Notes: a model not told the origin generated them from the sequence alone. A stretch of 64,000 nt of DNA from Plasticicumulans lactativorans (GCF_004341245.1 NZ_SLWY01000005.1:62001-126000); one strand, 5' to 3'. Numbered from the stretch's first letter, positions 20,626-32,107 are shown. Numbers and translations are program-made.

Positions 20626-22125
20626 ATGAGTAAAGAAATTCTGGGCGTCGTTGATGCCGTCTCGAATGAGAAGGGTGTCAGCAAGGCTGTCATTTTCGAA
20701 GCGATCGAAGCGGCCCTGGCTTCGGCTGCGAAGAAACGCTATGCAGGCGATCCCGATGTGTGGGTCGAAATCAACCGGAAGACTGGCGAATACCAGACGT
20801 TTCGTCGATGGGCGGTGGTGGGCGACGGCGACGAGATCAGTGAGGTCGATCGTCAGTTGACGCTTGATCGCGCCCGCGAGATCAAGCCGGGCGCCGCCGT
20901 GGGGGACTTCATCGACGAAGTGCTCGAAAATGCCGGCTTCGGCCGCATTGCTGCACAAACGGCCAAGCAGGTGATCGTGCAGAAGGTTCGCGAGGCCGAA
21001 CGCGCGCAGATCGTGGATGCTTACCTGCACCGCAAGGGTGAGTTGATCAGCGGCGTGGTCAAGCGGGTGGAGCGCGGCAACGTGATCGTGGACCTGGGCG
21101 GCAATGTCGAGGCCCTGGTGGTGCGCGAAGACATGATTGCGCGCGAGCCGGTCCGTAATGGCGACAGGATTCGCGGTTACCTGAAGGATGTGCATTACGA
21201 GCCGCGTGGTCCGCAACTGTTCCTCACGCGGGTGGCGCCTGAGTTCCTGATCGAACTGTTCAAGCTCGAAGTGCCGGAAGTCGGTCAGGGCGTCATCGAA
21301 ATCAAGGGTGCGGCACGGGACCCCGGGGTGCGGGCGAAGATCGCGGTGAAGACGAACGATCAACGCATCGATCCGGTAGGTGCTTGTGTGGGTATGCGAG
21401 GTTCACGCGTCCAGAGTGTTTCGAACGAACTCGGTGGCGAACGCATCGATATCGTCCTGTGGAACGACAACCCGGCGCAGTTCGTCATCAACGCGATGTC
21501 TCCGGCAGAAGTCGTCTCCATCGTGGTCGATGAGGATCGCCATAGTATGGACATCGCCGTGGCGGAGGAGAAACTATCGCAGGCGATCGGCCGGGGCGGG
21601 CAGAATGTCCGGCTGGCGAGTGAGCTGACCGGATGGGAACTGAACGTGATGACGGTCGCTCAGGCTGAGGCCAAGAGCGGCCTTGAGGTTCAGGCGCTGC
21701 AGGAGATGTTCATGGCGGCGCTCGATGTCGATGAGGAAGTAGCAGTCATCTTGGTGCGGGAAGGTTTTTCAAGTCTCGAAGAGATCGCCTATGTGCCGGC
21801 ACACGAGATGCTGGAGATCAGCGAATTTGATGCCGACATCGTAGACGAGCTGCGTGGCAGGGCGCGTGATGCCTTGCTGACGCGCGCGATCGCGGCAGAG
21901 GAGCAAGTGGGAAATGCCGAGCCGGCGAGTGATCTGCTGGCGCTCGAAGGCATGGACGAGGAACTGGCATATCTCTTGGCCGGCAAAGGCGTTGCTACGC
22001 AGGAGGCGTTGGCGGAGTTGTCGGTCGACGATCTCATCGATATGACTGCGCTTGGCGCAGAGCGCGCAGCTGCGCTGATCATGGCTGCACGCGCACCGTG
22101 GTTTAGCAACGAGCAGCAGGCGTAG
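20626..22125 (+). CDS. nusA: transcription termination/antitermination factor NusA
   Basis: NusA binds RNA polymerase and nascent RNA and modulates pausing, termination and antitermination. The 499-residue protein has the N-terminal polymerase-binding domain ([28 protein letters not shown]). An S1 domain ([27 protein letters not shown]) and two KH domains with [22 protein letters not shown] and [17 protein letters not shown] follow. Two C-terminal acidic repeats complete the protein, as in Beta- and Gammaproteobacteria. The hairpin at 20110-20137 upstream may be its own target. Confidence 0.97.
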   Translation: MSKEILGVVDAVSNEKGVSKAVIFEAIEAALASAAKKRYAGDPDVWVEINRKTGEYQTFRRWAVVGDGDEISEVDRQLTLDRAREIKPGAAVGDFIDEVLENAGFGRIAAQTAKQVIVQKVREAERAQIVDAYLHRKGELISGVVKRVERGNVIVDLGGNVEALVVREDMIAREPVRNGDRIRGYLKDVHYEPRGPQLFLTRVAPEFLIELFKLEVPEVGQGVIEIKGAARDPGVRAKIAVKTNDQRIDPVGACVGMRGSRVQSVSNELGGERIDIVLWNDNPAQFVINAMSPAEVVSIVVDEDRHSMDIAVAEEKLSQAIGRGGQNVRLASELTGWELNVMTVAQAEAKSGLEVQALQEMFMAALDVDEEVAVILVREGFSSLEEIAYVPAHEMLEISEFDADIVDELRGRARDALLTRAIAAEEQVGNAEPASDLLALEGMDEELAYLLAGKGVATQEALAELSVDDLIDMTALGAERAAALIMAARAPWFSNEQQA

Positions 22126-22150
22126 CCGGCGACGGCGGGGCACAGAATAC

Positions 22151-25057
22151 ATGACAGACGTCACGGTTAGGCAGTTCGCAGCAGTGGTTGGAACGCCCGT
22201 TGAGCGGCTTCTGGTCCAATTGGCGGAAGCAGGAATTGTCGTCAGCGGCGCGGAAGCGACGATTACTGACAAGCAGAAACTCGATCTGCTCGCTCATTTA
22301 CGGAAGAGCCACGGCAAGAAGGAGTCTTTGAGCATCGCGGAGCCGCGCAAGATTACGCTGCAGCGTAAGACGCACAGCGAAATCAAGGTTTCGGGAGCGC
22401 CAGGGCAGGTCAAGACGGTGAGCGTCGAGGTGCGGAAGAAGCGCACCTATGTCAAGCGGCAGACGCCTGCGGAGTTGACCTCGTCTGCAGAGGCTGGAGA
22501 GGTGTCGGTCGGTGTGGAGCCTCAGATTGCTCCCGATGCCGACATCGGCCAGGTCGTGGCGGAGCACGAGCAGGAATTGTTCGAGGCTGCCGAAGCCCAT
22601 CGGGATGACAGCGAATTCCAGGAAATTGCTGCCATCGCCTCCTCTGCAGCGGACGAGAAATCGTCGCTCGAGGAGGCTGTGCCCGTTGAAGCGAACGTGA
22701 AGCCCTCGGCGCCCGTGGCGCCGCGTCCGGCGATTACGCGCTCGACGGCGGTGCTGGCGCGCCCGCGTCAGGAGTTCGGGGCGCGGCCGCGCGGTGACGT
22801 GAGCGAACCGGTGCTGCGTGCGGAGGTTGTCGACGCGCAGCTTCGGCCGAAGGTCGTTGGTGTCATTTCGAAGAAGCAGGTTCGCGAGGAAGCCGCGCCC
22901 GCGGCACCCGCCGCAGCGCCTGCCCGTCGGCCTGCACGACCGGAAGGAGGGCCGCCGGCGCCGGCGGCCCGTACCGACCGCCCCGCGCGCAGTGAGCGCC
23001 CGGAGCGCAGTGGCGTGCCGTCCACGGCAGCCTCGCCTCGCGGGGGTGATGAGACGCGCAGGCGCAGTGCTCCAGCGGAGGCGACGGCGGTAGTGACGAC
23101 GGCTACACCGGCGCCGGATGCCGGGGCCGGGCGGCGGCGTGACGACACGCGCGGGAAGCGACGGGATGGGGCTGAGGAGCGCGGTGGAAAGTTCGAGTCC
23201 GACAGCGATCGTCGGGGGAAGGGTCGCAAGGGGGGCAAGGCCGGGCGTCTGGCGAGTGTCGCGGAGAACAAGCAGGCTTTCGTGAAGCCCGTGGCGCCGG
23301 TCGCACGCGAGATCGCGATCCCCGAGACGATCACGGTCGCGGAACTTGCGCAGAAGATGGCGGTGAAGGCGACCGAGGTGATCAAGGCGCTGATGAAGCT
23401 CGGCACCATGGTCACGATCAACCAGGTCCTGGATCAGGAAACGGCTGCGATCGTCGCCGAAGAGATGGGGCATCCGTACAAGCTGCTGTCGGAGAGCGCG
23501 CTGGAGGATGAACTCGCCGCCGAAACGGGGGCGAGCCATAACGAAGAACGTCCGCGTGCGCCCGTGGTCACGATCATGGGCCATGTCGACCACGGCAAGA
23601 CCTCGCTGCTCGATTACATCCGTCGCACCAAGGTGGCGGCCGGGGAGGCGGGCGGCATCACGCAGCACATCGGTGCCTACCACGTCGAAACTCCGAAGGG
23701 GGTGATCACCTTCCTCGATACCCCGGGCCATGCGGCGTTCACCGCCATGCGCGCCCGCGGTGCCAAAGTCACCGACATCGTCGTGCTGGTCGTCGCGGCT
23801 GACGATGGCGTGATGCCGCAGACGGTCGAGGCGATCCAGCACGCCAAGGCGGCCGGCGTGCCCCTGGTGGTGGCCGTCAACAAGATCGACAAGTCCTCGA
23901 TCGACCTGGAGCGCGTCAAGAGCGAACTGTCGCAGCACGAGGTGATCTCGGAGGAGTGGGGCGGCGACACGCTCTTTGCCTACGTATCGGCCAAGAGCGG
24001 GCAGGGCGTCGATGACCTTCTCGACAAGATTCTGGTGCAGGCCGAGGTGCTCGAACTCAAGGCGGTCGTCGACGGACCGGCCAAGGGCGCGGTCATCGAG
24101 TCGCGATTGGACAAGGGGCGTGGCCCGGTCGCATCGGTGCTGGTGCAAAGCGGCACGCTGCGCAAGGGCGACATCCTGCTGACCGGCCTCGAATACGGGC
24201 GGGTGCGCGCGATGCTGGACGAGAACGGCCAGCAGGTGGACGAGGCCGGGCCTTCGATTCCGGTCGAAGTGCTGGGCCTGTCGGGCACGCCGAATGCCGG
24301 GGACGAAGTCGTGGTGGTCAGCGACGAGCGCAAGGCGCGGGAGATCGCCTTGTTCCGGCAGGGCAAGTTCCGCGAGGTCAAGCTGGCGCGCCAGCAGAAG
24401 GCCAAGCTGGAGAACGTGTTCAGCCAGATGGAAGCGGGGGCCGTTGCGACGCTCAACGTCGTGCTCAAGACGGACGTGCAAGGCTCTGCCGAAGCCCTCT
24501 CCGACGCCCTCACCAAGTTGTCGACGGCGGAGGTGCGCGTCAAGATCGTGTCCGCCGGCGTGGGCGCGATCAACGAGTCCGATGCGAATCTGGCCGTCGC
24601 TTCGGAGGCCGTCCTCATCGGCTTCAACGTGCGTGCCGACAGCGCCGCGAAGAAGGTGATCGAGGAGGAAGGCGTCGATCTGCACTACTACAGCGTGATC
24701 TACGACGTCATCGACGAGATCAAGAAGGCGCTGTCCGGCATGCTGTCGCCCGAAGTCAAGGAGCAGATCATCGGGCTGGTACAGGTGCGCCAGGTATTCC
24801 GCCACCCGAAGTTCGGCGCCATCGCGGGCTGCATGGTGATCGACGGTATCGTCAAGCGCAGTGCACCGATCCGCGTGCTGCGTGACCATGTGGTGATCTT
24901 CGAGGGCGAACTCGATTCCTTGCGCCGGTTCAAGGATGACGTGGCCGAGGTGCGCCAGGGCTTTGAATGCGGCATCGGCGTGCGCAACTACAACGACGTG
25001 CGCGAAGGGGACCACATCGAGGTCTTCGAGCGCATCGAAGTTCAGCGCACGCTGTGA
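22151..25057 (+). CDS. infB: translation initiation factor IF-2
   Basis: IF-2 is the GTPase that places initiator tRNA on the ribosome. The 968-residue protein has an N-terminal IF2_N module ([20 protein letters not shown]). A long low-complexity Ala/Pro/Arg-rich linker covers residues 130-390, and a second IF2_N module ([24 protein letters not shown]) follows at about 395. The GTPase domain has [16 protein letters not shown] (from about 473), [16 protein letters not shown] and AVNKIDK. The C-terminal beta barrels end [11 protein letters not shown]. Internal starts giving shorter IF-2 forms are known in E. coli; I cannot identify them here. Confidence 0.97.
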   Translation: MTDVTVRQFAAVVGTPVERLLVQLAEAGIVVSGAEATITDKQKLDLLAHLRKSHGKKESLSIAEPRKITLQRKTHSEIKVSGAPGQVKTVSVEVRKKRTYVKRQTPAELTSSAEAGEVSVGVEPQIAPDADIGQVVAEHEQELFEAAEAHRDDSEFQEIAAIASSAADEKSSLEEAVPVEANVKPSAPVAPRPAITRSTAVLARPRQEFGARPRGDVSEPVLRAEVVDAQLRPKVVGVISKKQVREEAAPAAPAAAPARRPARPEGGPPAPAARTDRPARSERPERSGVPSTAASPRGGDETRRRSAPAEATAVVTTATPAPDAGAGRRRDDTRGKRRDGAEERGGKFESDSDRRGKGRKGGKAGRLASVAENKQAFVKPVAPVAREIAIPETITVAELAQKMAVKATEVIKALMKLGTMVTINQVLDQETAAIVAEEMGHPYKLLSESALEDELAAETGASHNEERPRAPVVTIMGHVDHGKTSLLDYIRRTKVAAGEAGGITQHIGAYHVETPKGVITFLDTPGHAAFTAMRARGAKVTDIVVLVVAADDGVMPQTVEAIQHAKAAGVPLVVAVNKIDKSSIDLERVKSELSQHEVISEEWGGDTLFAYVSAKSGQGVDDLLDKILVQAEVLELKAVVDGPAKGAVIESRLDKGRGPVASVLVQSGTLRKGDILLTGLEYGRVRAMLDENGQQVDEAGPSIPVEVLGLSGTPNAGDEVVVVSDERKAREIALFRQGKFREVKLARQQKAKLENVFSQMEAGAVATLNVVLKTDVQGSAEALSDALTKLSTAEVRVKIVSAGVGAINESDANLAVASEAVLIGFNVRADSAAKKVIEEEGVDLHYYSVIYDVIDEIKKALSGMLSPEVKEQIIGLVQVRQVFRHPKFGAIAGCMVIDGIVKRSAPIRVLRDHVVIFEGELDSLRRFKDDVAEVRQGFECGIGVRNYNDVREGDHIEVFERIEVQRTL

Positions 25058-25068
25058 GGGGCTGACCC

Positions 25069-25455
25069 GTGCCAAGGGAGTTCTCGCGTACCCGCCGCAT
25101 CGGCGAGCAGATTCGACGCGATCTCGCCGCGCTCATCCGCAGCGAGATCGGCGATCCGCGCGTGCTGATGGTGTCGATTACCGGGGTCGAGGTTTCGCGG
25201 GATCTCGCGCACGCCAAGGTGTTCGTCACCTTCCTCGGCGATGCGCAGGCACGTACCGACGTCATGCGCCTGCTCGCCGAGCACGCCGCGCACTTGCGGC
25301 AGTTGCTCGGTCGCGAAATGCGCATCCGCACCGTACCCCGCATCGTCTTCACCTATGACGAATCCATCGAGCGCGGCGCCCGCCTGTCATCCCTGATCGA
25401 TGCTGCCGTTGCGGCCGATGCCGCCCGGCATCGCAGCGACGACGAGACCGACTGA
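25069..25455 (+). CDS. rbfA: 30S ribosome-binding factor RbfA
   Basis: RbfA is a KH-type factor for late 30S maturation, needed for processing of the 16S 5' end and for cold adaptation. The 128-residue product starts at GTG (MPREFSRTRRIGEQIRRDLAALI). It has EIGDPRVLMVSITGVEVSRDLAHAKVFV and the RTVPRIVFTYDESIERGARLSSLID C-terminal motif. It lies 11 bases after infB and abuts truB directly, which is the usual order. Confidence 0.97.
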   Translation: MPREFSRTRRIGEQIRRDLAALIRSEIGDPRVLMVSITGVEVSRDLAHAKVFVTFLGDAQARTDVMRLLAEHAAHLRQLLGREMRIRTVPRIVFTYDESIERGARLSSLIDAAVAADAARHRSDDETD

Positions 25456-26403
25456 ATGATGGTGCAGCAGGACGCACCGCGGCGCCGTCGGGAGCGGCGC
25501 GATGTCCACGGCATCGTGCTGCTCGACAAGCCCGCAGGGCTGTCGTCCAACCTGGCCCTGCAGATCGTCCGGGGCATCTACGGGGCGCGCAAGGCGGGGC
25601 ACGGCGGCAGCCTCGATCCGCTGGCGACCGGCCTGTTGCCGCTGTTGTTCGGTGAGGCCACCAAGGTGTCGGGGCGCCTGCTGGAGGCGACCAAGGGCTA
25701 CCGCTTCACCGCACGCCTCGGTATCACGACGAGCACGGGGGACGCCGAGGGCGCCGTCCTCGAGGAGCGGCCGGTCGAACGCTACGACCGGGCGGTGTTC
25801 GAGACGGTATTCGAGCGCTTCCGTGGCGAGATCCTGCAGGTCCCGCCGATGCATTCGGCCCTGAAGCGAGAGGGGCAGCCCTTGTATCGCCTGGCGCGCA
25901 AGGGGGTGGAGGTCGAGCGGGAGCCCCGTCCCGTCACCATCCACGCGCTGACCCTGCTCGGCTGGGACGACACGAGTTTCACCGCGGATGTGCGCTGTTC
26001 GAAGGGCACCTACATACGCACCCTCGCCGTCGATATCGGTGCCGCACTGGGTTGTGGTGCCCATGTCGTGTCCTTGCGCCGCACCGAGGTCGCACCTTAC
26101 GACGCGACGCGGATGGTGACGCTCGAGGCGCTGCGGGAATGCGCCGAGAACGGGGGCGATGCGGCCCTCGATGCATGGCTGCTGCCGATCGATTCGGCCC
26201 TGGTCGATTGGCCCGAGGTCCGCCTGGGCGCGGATGCCGCGCACTATTTCGTCTGTGGCAACGCCGTGCAGACACGCACGGCGCCGCGGCAGGGCTGGGT
26301 GCGCGTCTATGCCGACGGTGGCCGTTTCGTGGGGCTGGGAGAGGTTCTCGACGACGGTCGTGTCGCACCGCGTCGTGTTCTGCTGCCGGGAGCGGGGGCG
26401 TGA
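25456..26403 (+). CDS. truB: tRNA pseudouridine-55 synthase TruB
   Basis: TruB makes pseudouridine 55 in the T loop of tRNAs. The 315-residue product has DVHGIVLLDKPAGLSSN, the catalytic GHGGSLDPLATGLLPLLFGEAT (with the catalytic Asp of the SLDPLATG motif) and SKGTYIRTLAVDIGAALGCGAHV. A C-terminal PUA-like region ends in RRVLLPGA. The ATG immediately follows the rbfA TGA. It is the last gene of the rimP operon. Confidence 0.96.
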   Translation: MMVQQDAPRRRRERRDVHGIVLLDKPAGLSSNLALQIVRGIYGARKAGHGGSLDPLATGLLPLLFGEATKVSGRLLEATKGYRFTARLGITTSTGDAEGAVLEERPVERYDRAVFETVFERFRGEILQVPPMHSALKREGQPLYRLARKGVEVEREPRPVTIHALTLLGWDDTSFTADVRCSKGTYIRTLAVDIGAALGCGAHVVSLRRTEVAPYDATRMVTLEALRECAENGGDAALDAWLLPIDSALVDWPEVRLGADAAHYFVCGNAVQTRTAPRQGWVRVYADGGRFVGLGEVLDDGRVAPRRVLLPGAGA

Positions 26404-26428
26404 CGTGCGCAGCCCGGCGAGGTCTTGC

Positions 26429-26457
26429 TTGTGACGCCCTTGGGGCGTCGTTACAAT
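26429..26457 (+). promoter_or_regulatory. promoter of rpsO-pnp
   Basis: TTGTGA (26429-26434), a 17-base spacer and TACAAT (26452-26457). The spacer holds a hairpin-like dyad (GACGCCC/GGGCGTC). The predicted start, near 26464, leaves a leader of about 34 bases before rpsO. In E. coli rpsO and pnp also have a separate promoter at this place. Confidence 0.6.
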
Positions 26458-26497
26458 TTCGCGTTCAACGCACCATACCGAATCTGGAGTTTCACCC

Positions 26498-26767
26498 ATG
26501 TCTCTGAGCACCGAACACAAGGCGCAAGTCGTGCAGGAGTTTCAGCGCGCGGCCGCCGATACCGGCTCGCCCGAAGTACAGGTCGCCCTGCTGACCGCCC
26601 GCATCAATGGGCTGCAGCCGCATTTCTCGGCGCACAAGCAGGATCATCACTCCCGCCAGGGGCTGCTGAAGATGGTCAACCAGCGCCGCAAGCTGCTCGA
26701 TTACCTCAAGCGCAACGATGCGCCGCGCTACCAGGAACTGATCGCCCGCTTGGGACTGCGTCGCTGA
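26498..26767 (+). CDS. rpsO: 30S ribosomal protein S15
   Basis: S15 is a primary 16S binder of the central domain and forms an inter-subunit bridge. The 89-residue product has the family length, the [36 protein letters not shown]-type start, the [22 protein letters not shown] core and ends IARLGLRR. It is followed by pnp, 46 bases downstream. Confidence 0.98.
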   Translation: MSLSTEHKAQVVQEFQRAAADTGSPEVQVALLTARINGLQPHFSAHKQDHHSRQGLLKMVNQRRKLLDYLKRNDAPRYQELIARLGLRR

Positions 26768-26813
26768 ACCTCCGGTGTCTTTCGCCTTTCCGCAAGTTTT
26801 CTAGGATGGTTCC

Positions 26814-28895
26814 GTGGCAGCAGTAAGTAAGACCTTTCAGTACGGCAATCATGCCGTCACGCTCGAAACCGGCGAGATCGCGCGTCAGGCCGACGGTGCG
26901 GTGATCGTCAGCATGGCCGACACCGTGGTGCTGGTGACGGCGGTCGGCGCCAAGGAAGCCGCTCCTGGTCGTGATTTCTTCCCGTTGACGGTCGACTACC
27001 AGGAGCGAACCTATGCGGCAGGTCGCATCCCCGGGGGGTTCTTCCGTCGCGAAGGACGACCCTCCGAGAAGGAGACCCTGACGTCGCGCCTCATCGACCG
27101 TCCGCTGCGACCGCTGTTTCCGGAAGGGTTTTACAACGAGGTCCAGATCATCGCGACCGTGCTGTCGGTGAACAGCGAGGTCGATCCCGACATTCCGGCC
27201 TTGATCGGCGCCTCCGCTGCCGTCGCCCTGTCGGGCATGCCCTTCAACGGCCCCATCGGTGCAGCCCGCGTGGGCTATCGGGACGGTCGTTACCTCCTCA
27301 ATCCGACCCATGCCGAGCTTGCAGAATCCCAGCTCGATCTGGTCGTGGCAGGTACCTCGAACGCCGTGCTGATGGTCGAGTCCGAGGCGCATGAGCTGTC
27401 GGAGGACGTGATGCTGGGGGCCGTCGTGTTCGGCCACGAGCAGATGCAGGCGGCGATCGACGCCATTCGCGAGCTCGTCGCCGCGGTTGGTGTCGCCCCT
27501 TGGGCGTGGACGCCGCCGGCGGGTGACGCCGATCTGGATGCCGCGGTGCGCGATGCTGCGGGCGGGGCGCTGGTGGACGCGTACCAGATCGCCGTCAAGC
27601 AGGACCGGCAGAGCCGCGTGCGTGAAGTCCGCGCGACGGCGCTCGAGCGCCTCGCGGCCGGTGACAGCCCGGCGTATCCGGCGGAGGCGGTCAGGAATGC
27701 CTTCGCCAACCTCGAGTACCGCATCGTCCGCGATCGCATCCTCGACGGGCATCCGCGCATCGACGGGCGCGACACCCGCACCGTGCGTCCCATCAACATC
27801 CGTGTCGGCGTGCTGCCGCGCACGCACGGTTCGGCCTTGTTCACGCGTGGCGAAACGCAGGCCCTGGTGGTCACCACGCTCGGCACCGGCCGCGATTCGC
27901 AGATCATCGATGCGATCGAGGGCGAGTACCGCGAGCCCTTCATGCTGCATTACAACTTCCCGCCGTTCTCGGTCGGTGAGACCGGCCGGGTCGGCAGCCC
28001 GAAGCGCCGCGAGATCGGTCACGGGCGGCTGGCGAAGCGCGGCGTCCAAGCGGTCATGCCCGACATGGAGAAGTTCCCCTATGTCGTGCGCATCGTGTCG
28101 GAAATCACCGAATCGAACGGATCGAGTTCGATGGCCTCGGTGTGTGGCAGCAGCCTCGCGCTGATGGATGCGGGCGTGCCCGTGCGGGCGCCGGTCGCCG
28201 GCATCGCCATGGGGCTGATCAAGGAAGGCGAGCGCTTCGCGGTGCTGTCCGACATCCTCGGTGACGAGGATCATCTGGGCGACATGGACTTCAAGGTCGC
28301 CGGTACCGAGCGCGGCGTGACGGCGCTGCAGATGGACATCAAGATCGACGGCATCACCAAGGAGATCATGCAGGCGGCGCTCGCCCAGGCGCGCGAGGGA
28401 CGCTTGCACATCCTCGGCTGCATGAACGCCGTGATCGCCGCGCCGCGCGCCGACATCTCGGCCTTCGCCCCGCGCATCGTCACCATCAAGATCAACCCCG
28501 ACAAGATCCGTGACGTCATCGGCAAGGGCGGTGCGGTGATCCGGGCCCTCACCGAGGAAACCGGGACGACGATCGACATCGAAGACGACGGAACGGTGAA
28601 GATCGCTGCCGTCGACAAGCGTGCCAGCGACGAAGCCCGGCGGCGGATCGAGCAGATCACCGCGGACGTCGAAGTCGGCACGGTGTACGAAGGCAAGGTG
28701 GTCCGCATCATGGACTTCGGCGCCTTCGTCAGCATCCTTCCGGGTCGGGACGGGATGGTGCACATCTCCCAGATCTGCGACGAGCGCCTGCAGGCGGTGA
28801 CCGACAAGCTCACCGTGGGCGATACCGTGCGCGTGAAGGTGATGGAGATCGACAAGCAGGGGCGCGTGCGCCTCACCATGAAGTCGGTCGACTGA
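26814..28895 (+). CDS. pnp: polyribonucleotide nucleotidyltransferase (PNPase)
   Basis: PNPase degrades RNA phosphorolytically from the 3' end and is a degradosome component. The 693-residue protein starts at GTG. It has two RNase PH domains, the first with [30 protein letters not shown] and the second with SFSMASV-like [12 protein letters not shown] and [23 protein letters not shown] domain (KDVIGKGG-like [18 protein letters not shown], about residue 566) and an S1 domain ([26 protein letters not shown]) follow. Its C terminus ends VRLTMKSVD, shorter than forms with an acidic tail. Confidence 0.97.
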   Translation: MAAVSKTFQYGNHAVTLETGEIARQADGAVIVSMADTVVLVTAVGAKEAAPGRDFFPLTVDYQERTYAAGRIPGGFFRREGRPSEKETLTSRLIDRPLRPLFPEGFYNEVQIIATVLSVNSEVDPDIPALIGASAAVALSGMPFNGPIGAARVGYRDGRYLLNPTHAELAESQLDLVVAGTSNAVLMVESEAHELSEDVMLGAVVFGHEQMQAAIDAIRELVAAVGVAPWAWTPPAGDADLDAAVRDAAGGALVDAYQIAVKQDRQSRVREVRATALERLAAGDSPAYPAEAVRNAFANLEYRIVRDRILDGHPRIDGRDTRTVRPINIRVGVLPRTHGSALFTRGETQALVVTTLGTGRDSQIIDAIEGEYREPFMLHYNFPPFSVGETGRVGSPKRREIGHGRLAKRGVQAVMPDMEKFPYVVRIVSEITESNGSSSMASVCGSSLALMDAGVPVRAPVAGIAMGLIKEGERFAVLSDILGDEDHLGDMDFKVAGTERGVTALQMDIKIDGITKEIMQAALAQAREGRLHILGCMNAVIAAPRADISAFAPRIVTIKINPDKIRDVIGKGGAVIRALTEETGTTIDIEDDGTVKIAAVDKRASDEARRRIEQITADVEVGTVYEGKVVRIMDFGAFVSILPGRDGMVHISQICDERLQAVTDKLTVGDTVRVKVMEIDKQGRVRLTMKSVD

Positions 28896-28910
28896 CGTTC
28901 CGGCGCGACC

Positions 28911-28939
28911 TTGTGGCCCCGGCGGCAAGCGGTTATTCT
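28911..28939 (+). promoter_or_regulatory. promoter of the tRNA-Ser gene
   Basis: TTGTGG (28911-28916), a 17-base spacer and TATTCT (28934-28939), with a G/C-rich discriminator (CGCGCGCC) typical of stable-RNA promoters. The predicted start is about 40 bases before the mature tRNA. Confidence 0.6.
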
Positions 28940-28987
28940 CGCGCGCCGCTGGCGCCTCAGGGTCGGAGGCCGTTCCAGCAGGATCCC

Positions 28988-29078
28988 GGAGAAGTGGCCG
29001 AGTGGTCGAAGGCGCACGACTGGAAATCGTGTATACGGTAACACCGTATCGAGGGTTCGAATCCCTCCTTCTCCGCCA
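28988..29078 (+). tRNA. serX: tRNA-Ser(GGA)
   Basis: A complete class II tRNA of 91 bases with an encoded CCA end. The acceptor stem GGAGAAG pairs with CTTCTCC, followed by discriminator G and CCA. The anticodon stem CACGA/TCGTG encloses the loop CTGGAAA with anticodon GGA (29022-29024), which reads UCC and UCU. The long variable arm (TATACGGTAACACCGTA region) identifies a serine tRNA. The T loop is GTTCGAATC. The gene symbol is tentative. Confidence 0.96.
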
Positions 29079-29090
29079 ATGATCTTGTCG

Positions 29091-29114
29091 GAAGCCGCCT
29101 GATCAGGTGGCTTC
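29091..29114 (+). terminator. hairpin after tRNA-Ser
   Basis: GAAGCCGCCT pairs with AGGTGGCTTC (ten pairs, one G-U) around a GATC loop. No long U tract follows, so it may be a processing hairpin rather than a strong terminator. Confidence 0.5.
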
Positions 29115-29136
29115 GCGCTTGTACACCGGTTGCTAT

Positions 29137-29252
29137 GGTGGCCCGTGCCGGTCCCCTCGCGACGAGAAGCTGTGAACCCCGTCAGGCCCGGAAGGGAGCA
29201 GCGGCAGCAGCTGTATCGGGCGCCGGGGTGTGGCTGGCACGGGTCGCCACCC
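29137..29252 (+). ncRNA. ffs: signal recognition particle RNA (4.5S)
   Basis: This is the RNA scaffold that pairs with Ffh to target nascent membrane proteins. The diagnostic apical domain GTCAGGCCCGGAAGGGAGCAGC lies at 29181-29202 (GGAAG tetraloop region and the symmetric and asymmetric internal loops). The ends GGTGGC...CCGTGCC and GGCACGG...GCCACC pair to close a long hairpin. The exact ends are estimated from this pairing. The position just upstream of dnaX is common in Betaproteobacteria. Confidence 0.92.
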
Positions 29253-29305
29253 CCGATGCCGTTCCGATATAGTGTCGGCCCGCTCCCGAGAACCTCCAGG
29301 CGCCC

Positions 29306-31171
29306 ATGAGTCACCAGGTTTTGGCCCGCAAGTGGCGGCCGCGCAACTTCGCGCAACTGGTCGGCCAGGAGCACGTCGTGCGGGCACTCGGTAACGCGCT
29401 CGATCACGACCGTCTGCACCACGCGTTCCTGTTCACCGGCACGCGGGGCGTGGGCAAGACCACGCTGTCACGCATTCTCGCCAAGTCGCTCAATTGCCAG
29501 CGCGGCGTCAGCTCCACGCCCTGTGGCGAGTGCACGGCCTGCCGCGAGATCGACGAGGGCCGCTTCGTCGACCTGATCGAGGTCGACGCCGCGTCGCGTA
29601 CCAAGGTCGAGGATACGCGTGAGCTGCTGGAGAACGTCCAGTACGCGCCCACGCTCGGCCGCTACAAGGTGTACCTCATCGACGAGGTGCACATGCTGTC
29701 GGCGCACAGCTTCAATGCGCTGCTGAAAACGCTCGAAGAGCCGCCGCCGCACGTCAAGTTCCTGCTCGCCACCACCGATCCGCAGAAGCTGCCGGTCACG
29801 GTGCTGTCGCGCTGCCTGCAGTTCAGCCTGAAGCGCCTGCCCAGCCCGGCGATCGCGCGGCATCTCGCCTACATCCTGGGCGAGGAGGGCATCAGCGCGG
29901 AGGTCGCCGCCCTCGACCTCATCGCCCGGGCGGGCGACGGCAGCATGCGCGATGCGCTGAGCCTGCTCGATCAGGCCATCGCCTTCGGCAACGGCCGCGT
30001 GCTCGCCGCCGACACCGCGGCGATGCTGGGCACCATCGACCGCCGGCACGTGCTGCACCTCGCGGCGGCGCTGGCGGACGGCGAGGCCGAGGCGCTGTTC
30101 GCCGCGATCGAGCAACTGGACCGCCAGGCGCCGGACTACGGGGCCGTGCTCGCCGACCTGCTCGCGCTGTGGCAGCGCGTCGCGGTGGTGCAGCTGGTGC
30201 CGGGCGCGCCGCTGGACGAGCATTTCGATGCCGAGGTCGTCGCCGGGCTCGCGGCGCGGATGTCGCCGGAAGACGTGCAGCTTTACTACCAGATCGGCTT
30301 GCACGCCCGCCGCGACCTGCCGCTCGCCCCGGACCCGCGGGGCGGCTTCGAGATGGGGCTGCTGCGCATGCTGTGTTTCCGTCCGGCCACCGAAGCGGCG
30401 CCCGTGCGGCGCGACGAGACCCCACCGCCCGGCGCGGGGGCGCCGCCGGGGCCGACCGGCGGCCGGCGGCGTGGGGCGGCGGCATTGTCGGCGGCACTCG
30501 GCGGGCGTTCGGAGAGCGCGACCGTCGTCGCTGCGGAGCGGTCCACCCCGGCGACGGAGCGAATCGTCGCGGTGCCACGGCCGGACACACGCGTCCCTGC
30601 CGGCGAGCCTCAGGCACCGACTCAGGGCAAGGAAGTCGTCGCGTGCACCGAAGCGGCGCCGCCGCCTGCGCCGCCGGTGGCGGTCGAGCCATCCGTGGCG
30701 GGCGGCGGACCGCGTGCGCCGGCGCCGTCGACCCCGGCAGCCGCGGCGGTCGACTGGGAAGCGTTGCTCGCGGTGCTGGATCTGCGCGGCCTGACGCTCG
30801 AGCTCGCACGCCATTGCTCGTGGGGGCATCGCGACGGCGCTCGGGTCACGCTCTGGCTGGATCCCGCGATGGCGCGCGCGCGCACGCCACAAGCCGAAGA
30901 GCGCCTCGAAGCCGCCCTGGCGCGGCATTTTGGAACATCCCTGCGCCTGCAGATCGATACCAGTGCCGCGCCGTTGCGGACGCCGGCGGCGGAAGCCAGG
31001 CGCCGGGCGGACGAGCGGCAGTCGGCGGCCGAACGTGCGTTTCGTGACGATCCGATGGTACGCACCTTGCTTTCCACCTTCGAGGCAAAGCTGCGCCCCG
31101 GATCGATCACGCCGCTCGACAGCGAGCCCGTACCGGTCGCGATCCCATCCGATTCAGTCAGCGAGGAGTAA
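29306..31171 (+). CDS. dnaX: DNA polymerase III subunits tau/gamma
   Basis: DnaX is the motor of the clamp loader and holds polymerase cores together. The 621-residue protein has the P loop [22 protein letters not shown], a zinc motif ([16 protein letters not shown]), the [22 protein letters not shown] Walker B region and the sensor motif LSRC. An Ala/Pro/Arg-rich linker (about 375-490) leads to the C-terminal tau-type domain. No A6-type slippery run is visible, so a short gamma form by frameshifting is not supported. A TATAGT box at 29268 could drive it. ybaB follows after five bases. Confidence 0.96.
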   Translation: MSHQVLARKWRPRNFAQLVGQEHVVRALGNALDHDRLHHAFLFTGTRGVGKTTLSRILAKSLNCQRGVSSTPCGECTACREIDEGRFVDLIEVDAASRTKVEDTRELLENVQYAPTLGRYKVYLIDEVHMLSAHSFNALLKTLEEPPPHVKFLLATTDPQKLPVTVLSRCLQFSLKRLPSPAIARHLAYILGEEGISAEVAALDLIARAGDGSMRDALSLLDQAIAFGNGRVLAADTAAMLGTIDRRHVLHLAAALADGEAEALFAAIEQLDRQAPDYGAVLADLLALWQRVAVVQLVPGAPLDEHFDAEVVAGLAARMSPEDVQLYYQIGLHARRDLPLAPDPRGGFEMGLLRMLCFRPATEAAPVRRDETPPPGAGAPPGPTGGRRRGAAALSAALGGRSESATVVAAERSTPATERIVAVPRPDTRVPAGEPQAPTQGKEVVACTEAAPPPAPPVAVEPSVAGGGPRAPAPSTPAAAAVDWEALLAVLDLRGLTLELARHCSWGHRDGARVTLWLDPAMARARTPQAEERLEAALARHFGTSLRLQIDTSAAPLRTPAAEARRRADERQSAAERAFRDDPMVRTLLSTFEAKLRPGSITPLDSEPVPVAIPSDSVSEE

Positions 31172-31176
31172 CTGCC

Positions 31177-31503
31177 ATGATCAAAGGCGGCTTGGGCAAC
31201 CTGATGAAGCAGGCCCAGAAGATGCAGGAAAACCTGCAGAAGGCGCAGGCCGAGATTGCGGCGATGGAGATTTCGGGGGAGTCCGGCGGTGGCCTGGTGC
31301 AGGTCGTGCTGACCGGGCGGCACGAGGTGCGGCGGGTGAGTATCGATCCCAGCCTGCTCGCCGACGACAAGGACATGCTGGAAGATCTGGTCGCGGCGGC
31401 CTTCAACGATGCCGTGCGCAAGGTCGAGCGCGTGAGCCAGGAGCGCCTGTCCGGCATGACCGCGGGGCTCGGATTGCCGGCGGACCTCAAGCTGCCGTTC
31501 TGA
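31177..31503 (+). CDS. ybaB: nucleoid-associated protein YbaB/EbfC
   Basis: YbaB/EbfC dimers bind DNA and are nearly always encoded between dnaX and recR, as here. The 108-residue product begins [21 protein letters not shown] and has the central glycine-rich [30 protein letters not shown] strand and the C-terminal [15 protein letters not shown] helix. A GAGGAG site lies 11 bases before the ATG. Confidence 0.96.
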   Translation: MIKGGLGNLMKQAQKMQENLQKAQAEIAAMEISGESGGGLVQVVLTGRHEVRRVSIDPSLLADDKDMLEDLVAAAFNDAVRKVERVSQERLSGMTAGLGLPADLKLPF

Positions 31504-31507
31504 GGCC

Positions 31508-32107
31508 GTGGCCGCCTACCCGCGCCTGCTCGGACAACTGATGGAGGCCCTGCGTTGCCTGCCCGGCGTCGGGCCGAAGTCGGCGAGCCGCATGGCCTTT
31601 CATCTCGTCGAGCGCGACCGGGTCGGGGCCGAACGCCTGGCCCACGCGCTTCTCGCCGCCGCCGAGGGGGTGCGCCACTGCCGCCGCTGCCGCAACCTCA
31701 GCGAGGCCGAGCTGTGCAGCGTGTGCGCGGATCCCGCACGTGACGCCAGCCTGCTGTGTGTGGTCGAGACGCCGGCCGACGTGCTGGCGATCGAACAGGC
31801 CACGGGCTTCCGCGGCCAGTATTTCGTGCTGATGGGGCGGCTGTCGCCGCTCGACGGCATCGGTCCCTCGGAACTGGGGCTCGATCGGCTCGAAGCCCGG
31901 CTCGACGAAGGCCAGGTGCGTGAACTGATCCTCGCCACCAATCCCACCGTCGAAGGCGAGGCGACGGCGCACTACCTCGCCATGCTCGCGCGCGAACGCG
32001 GCATCCGCAGCACGCGCATCGCCCACGGCGTGCCGATGGGCGGCGAACTCGAATACATCGACGGCGGCACGCTCGCGCACGCCTTTTCCGGCCGGCGCGA
32101 GGTCTGA
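31508..32107 (+). CDS. recR: recombination protein RecR
   Basis: RecR works with RecO and RecF to load RecA on gapped DNA. The 199-residue product starts at GTG ([31 protein letters not shown]). It has the helix-hairpin-helix LPGVGPKSA, the C4 zinc finger [16 protein letters not shown] and the Toprim domain ([16 protein letters not shown]). The C-terminal [24 protein letters not shown] is the family signature. It follows ybaB by four bases. Confidence 0.97.
   Translation: MAAYPRLLGQLMEALRCLPGVGPKSASRMAFHLVERDRVGAERLAHALLAAAEGVRHCRRCRNLSEAELCSVCADPARDASLLCVVETPADVLAIEQATGFRGQYFVLMGRLSPLDGIGPSELGLDRLEARLDEGQVRELILATNPTVEGEATAHYLAMLARERGIRSTRIAHGVPMGGELEYIDGGTLAHAFSGRREV

Noticed and set aside
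22298-25075. Long open frame antisense to infB (over 900 codons)
   Set aside because: Composition is His/Arg/Asp-rich as expected for antisense of GC-rich coding DNA; infB is well supported by motifs.
29306-31171. Programmed frameshift site for a short gamma form of DnaX
   Set aside because: No A-rich slippery heptamer or downstream stem could be found in the linker region.
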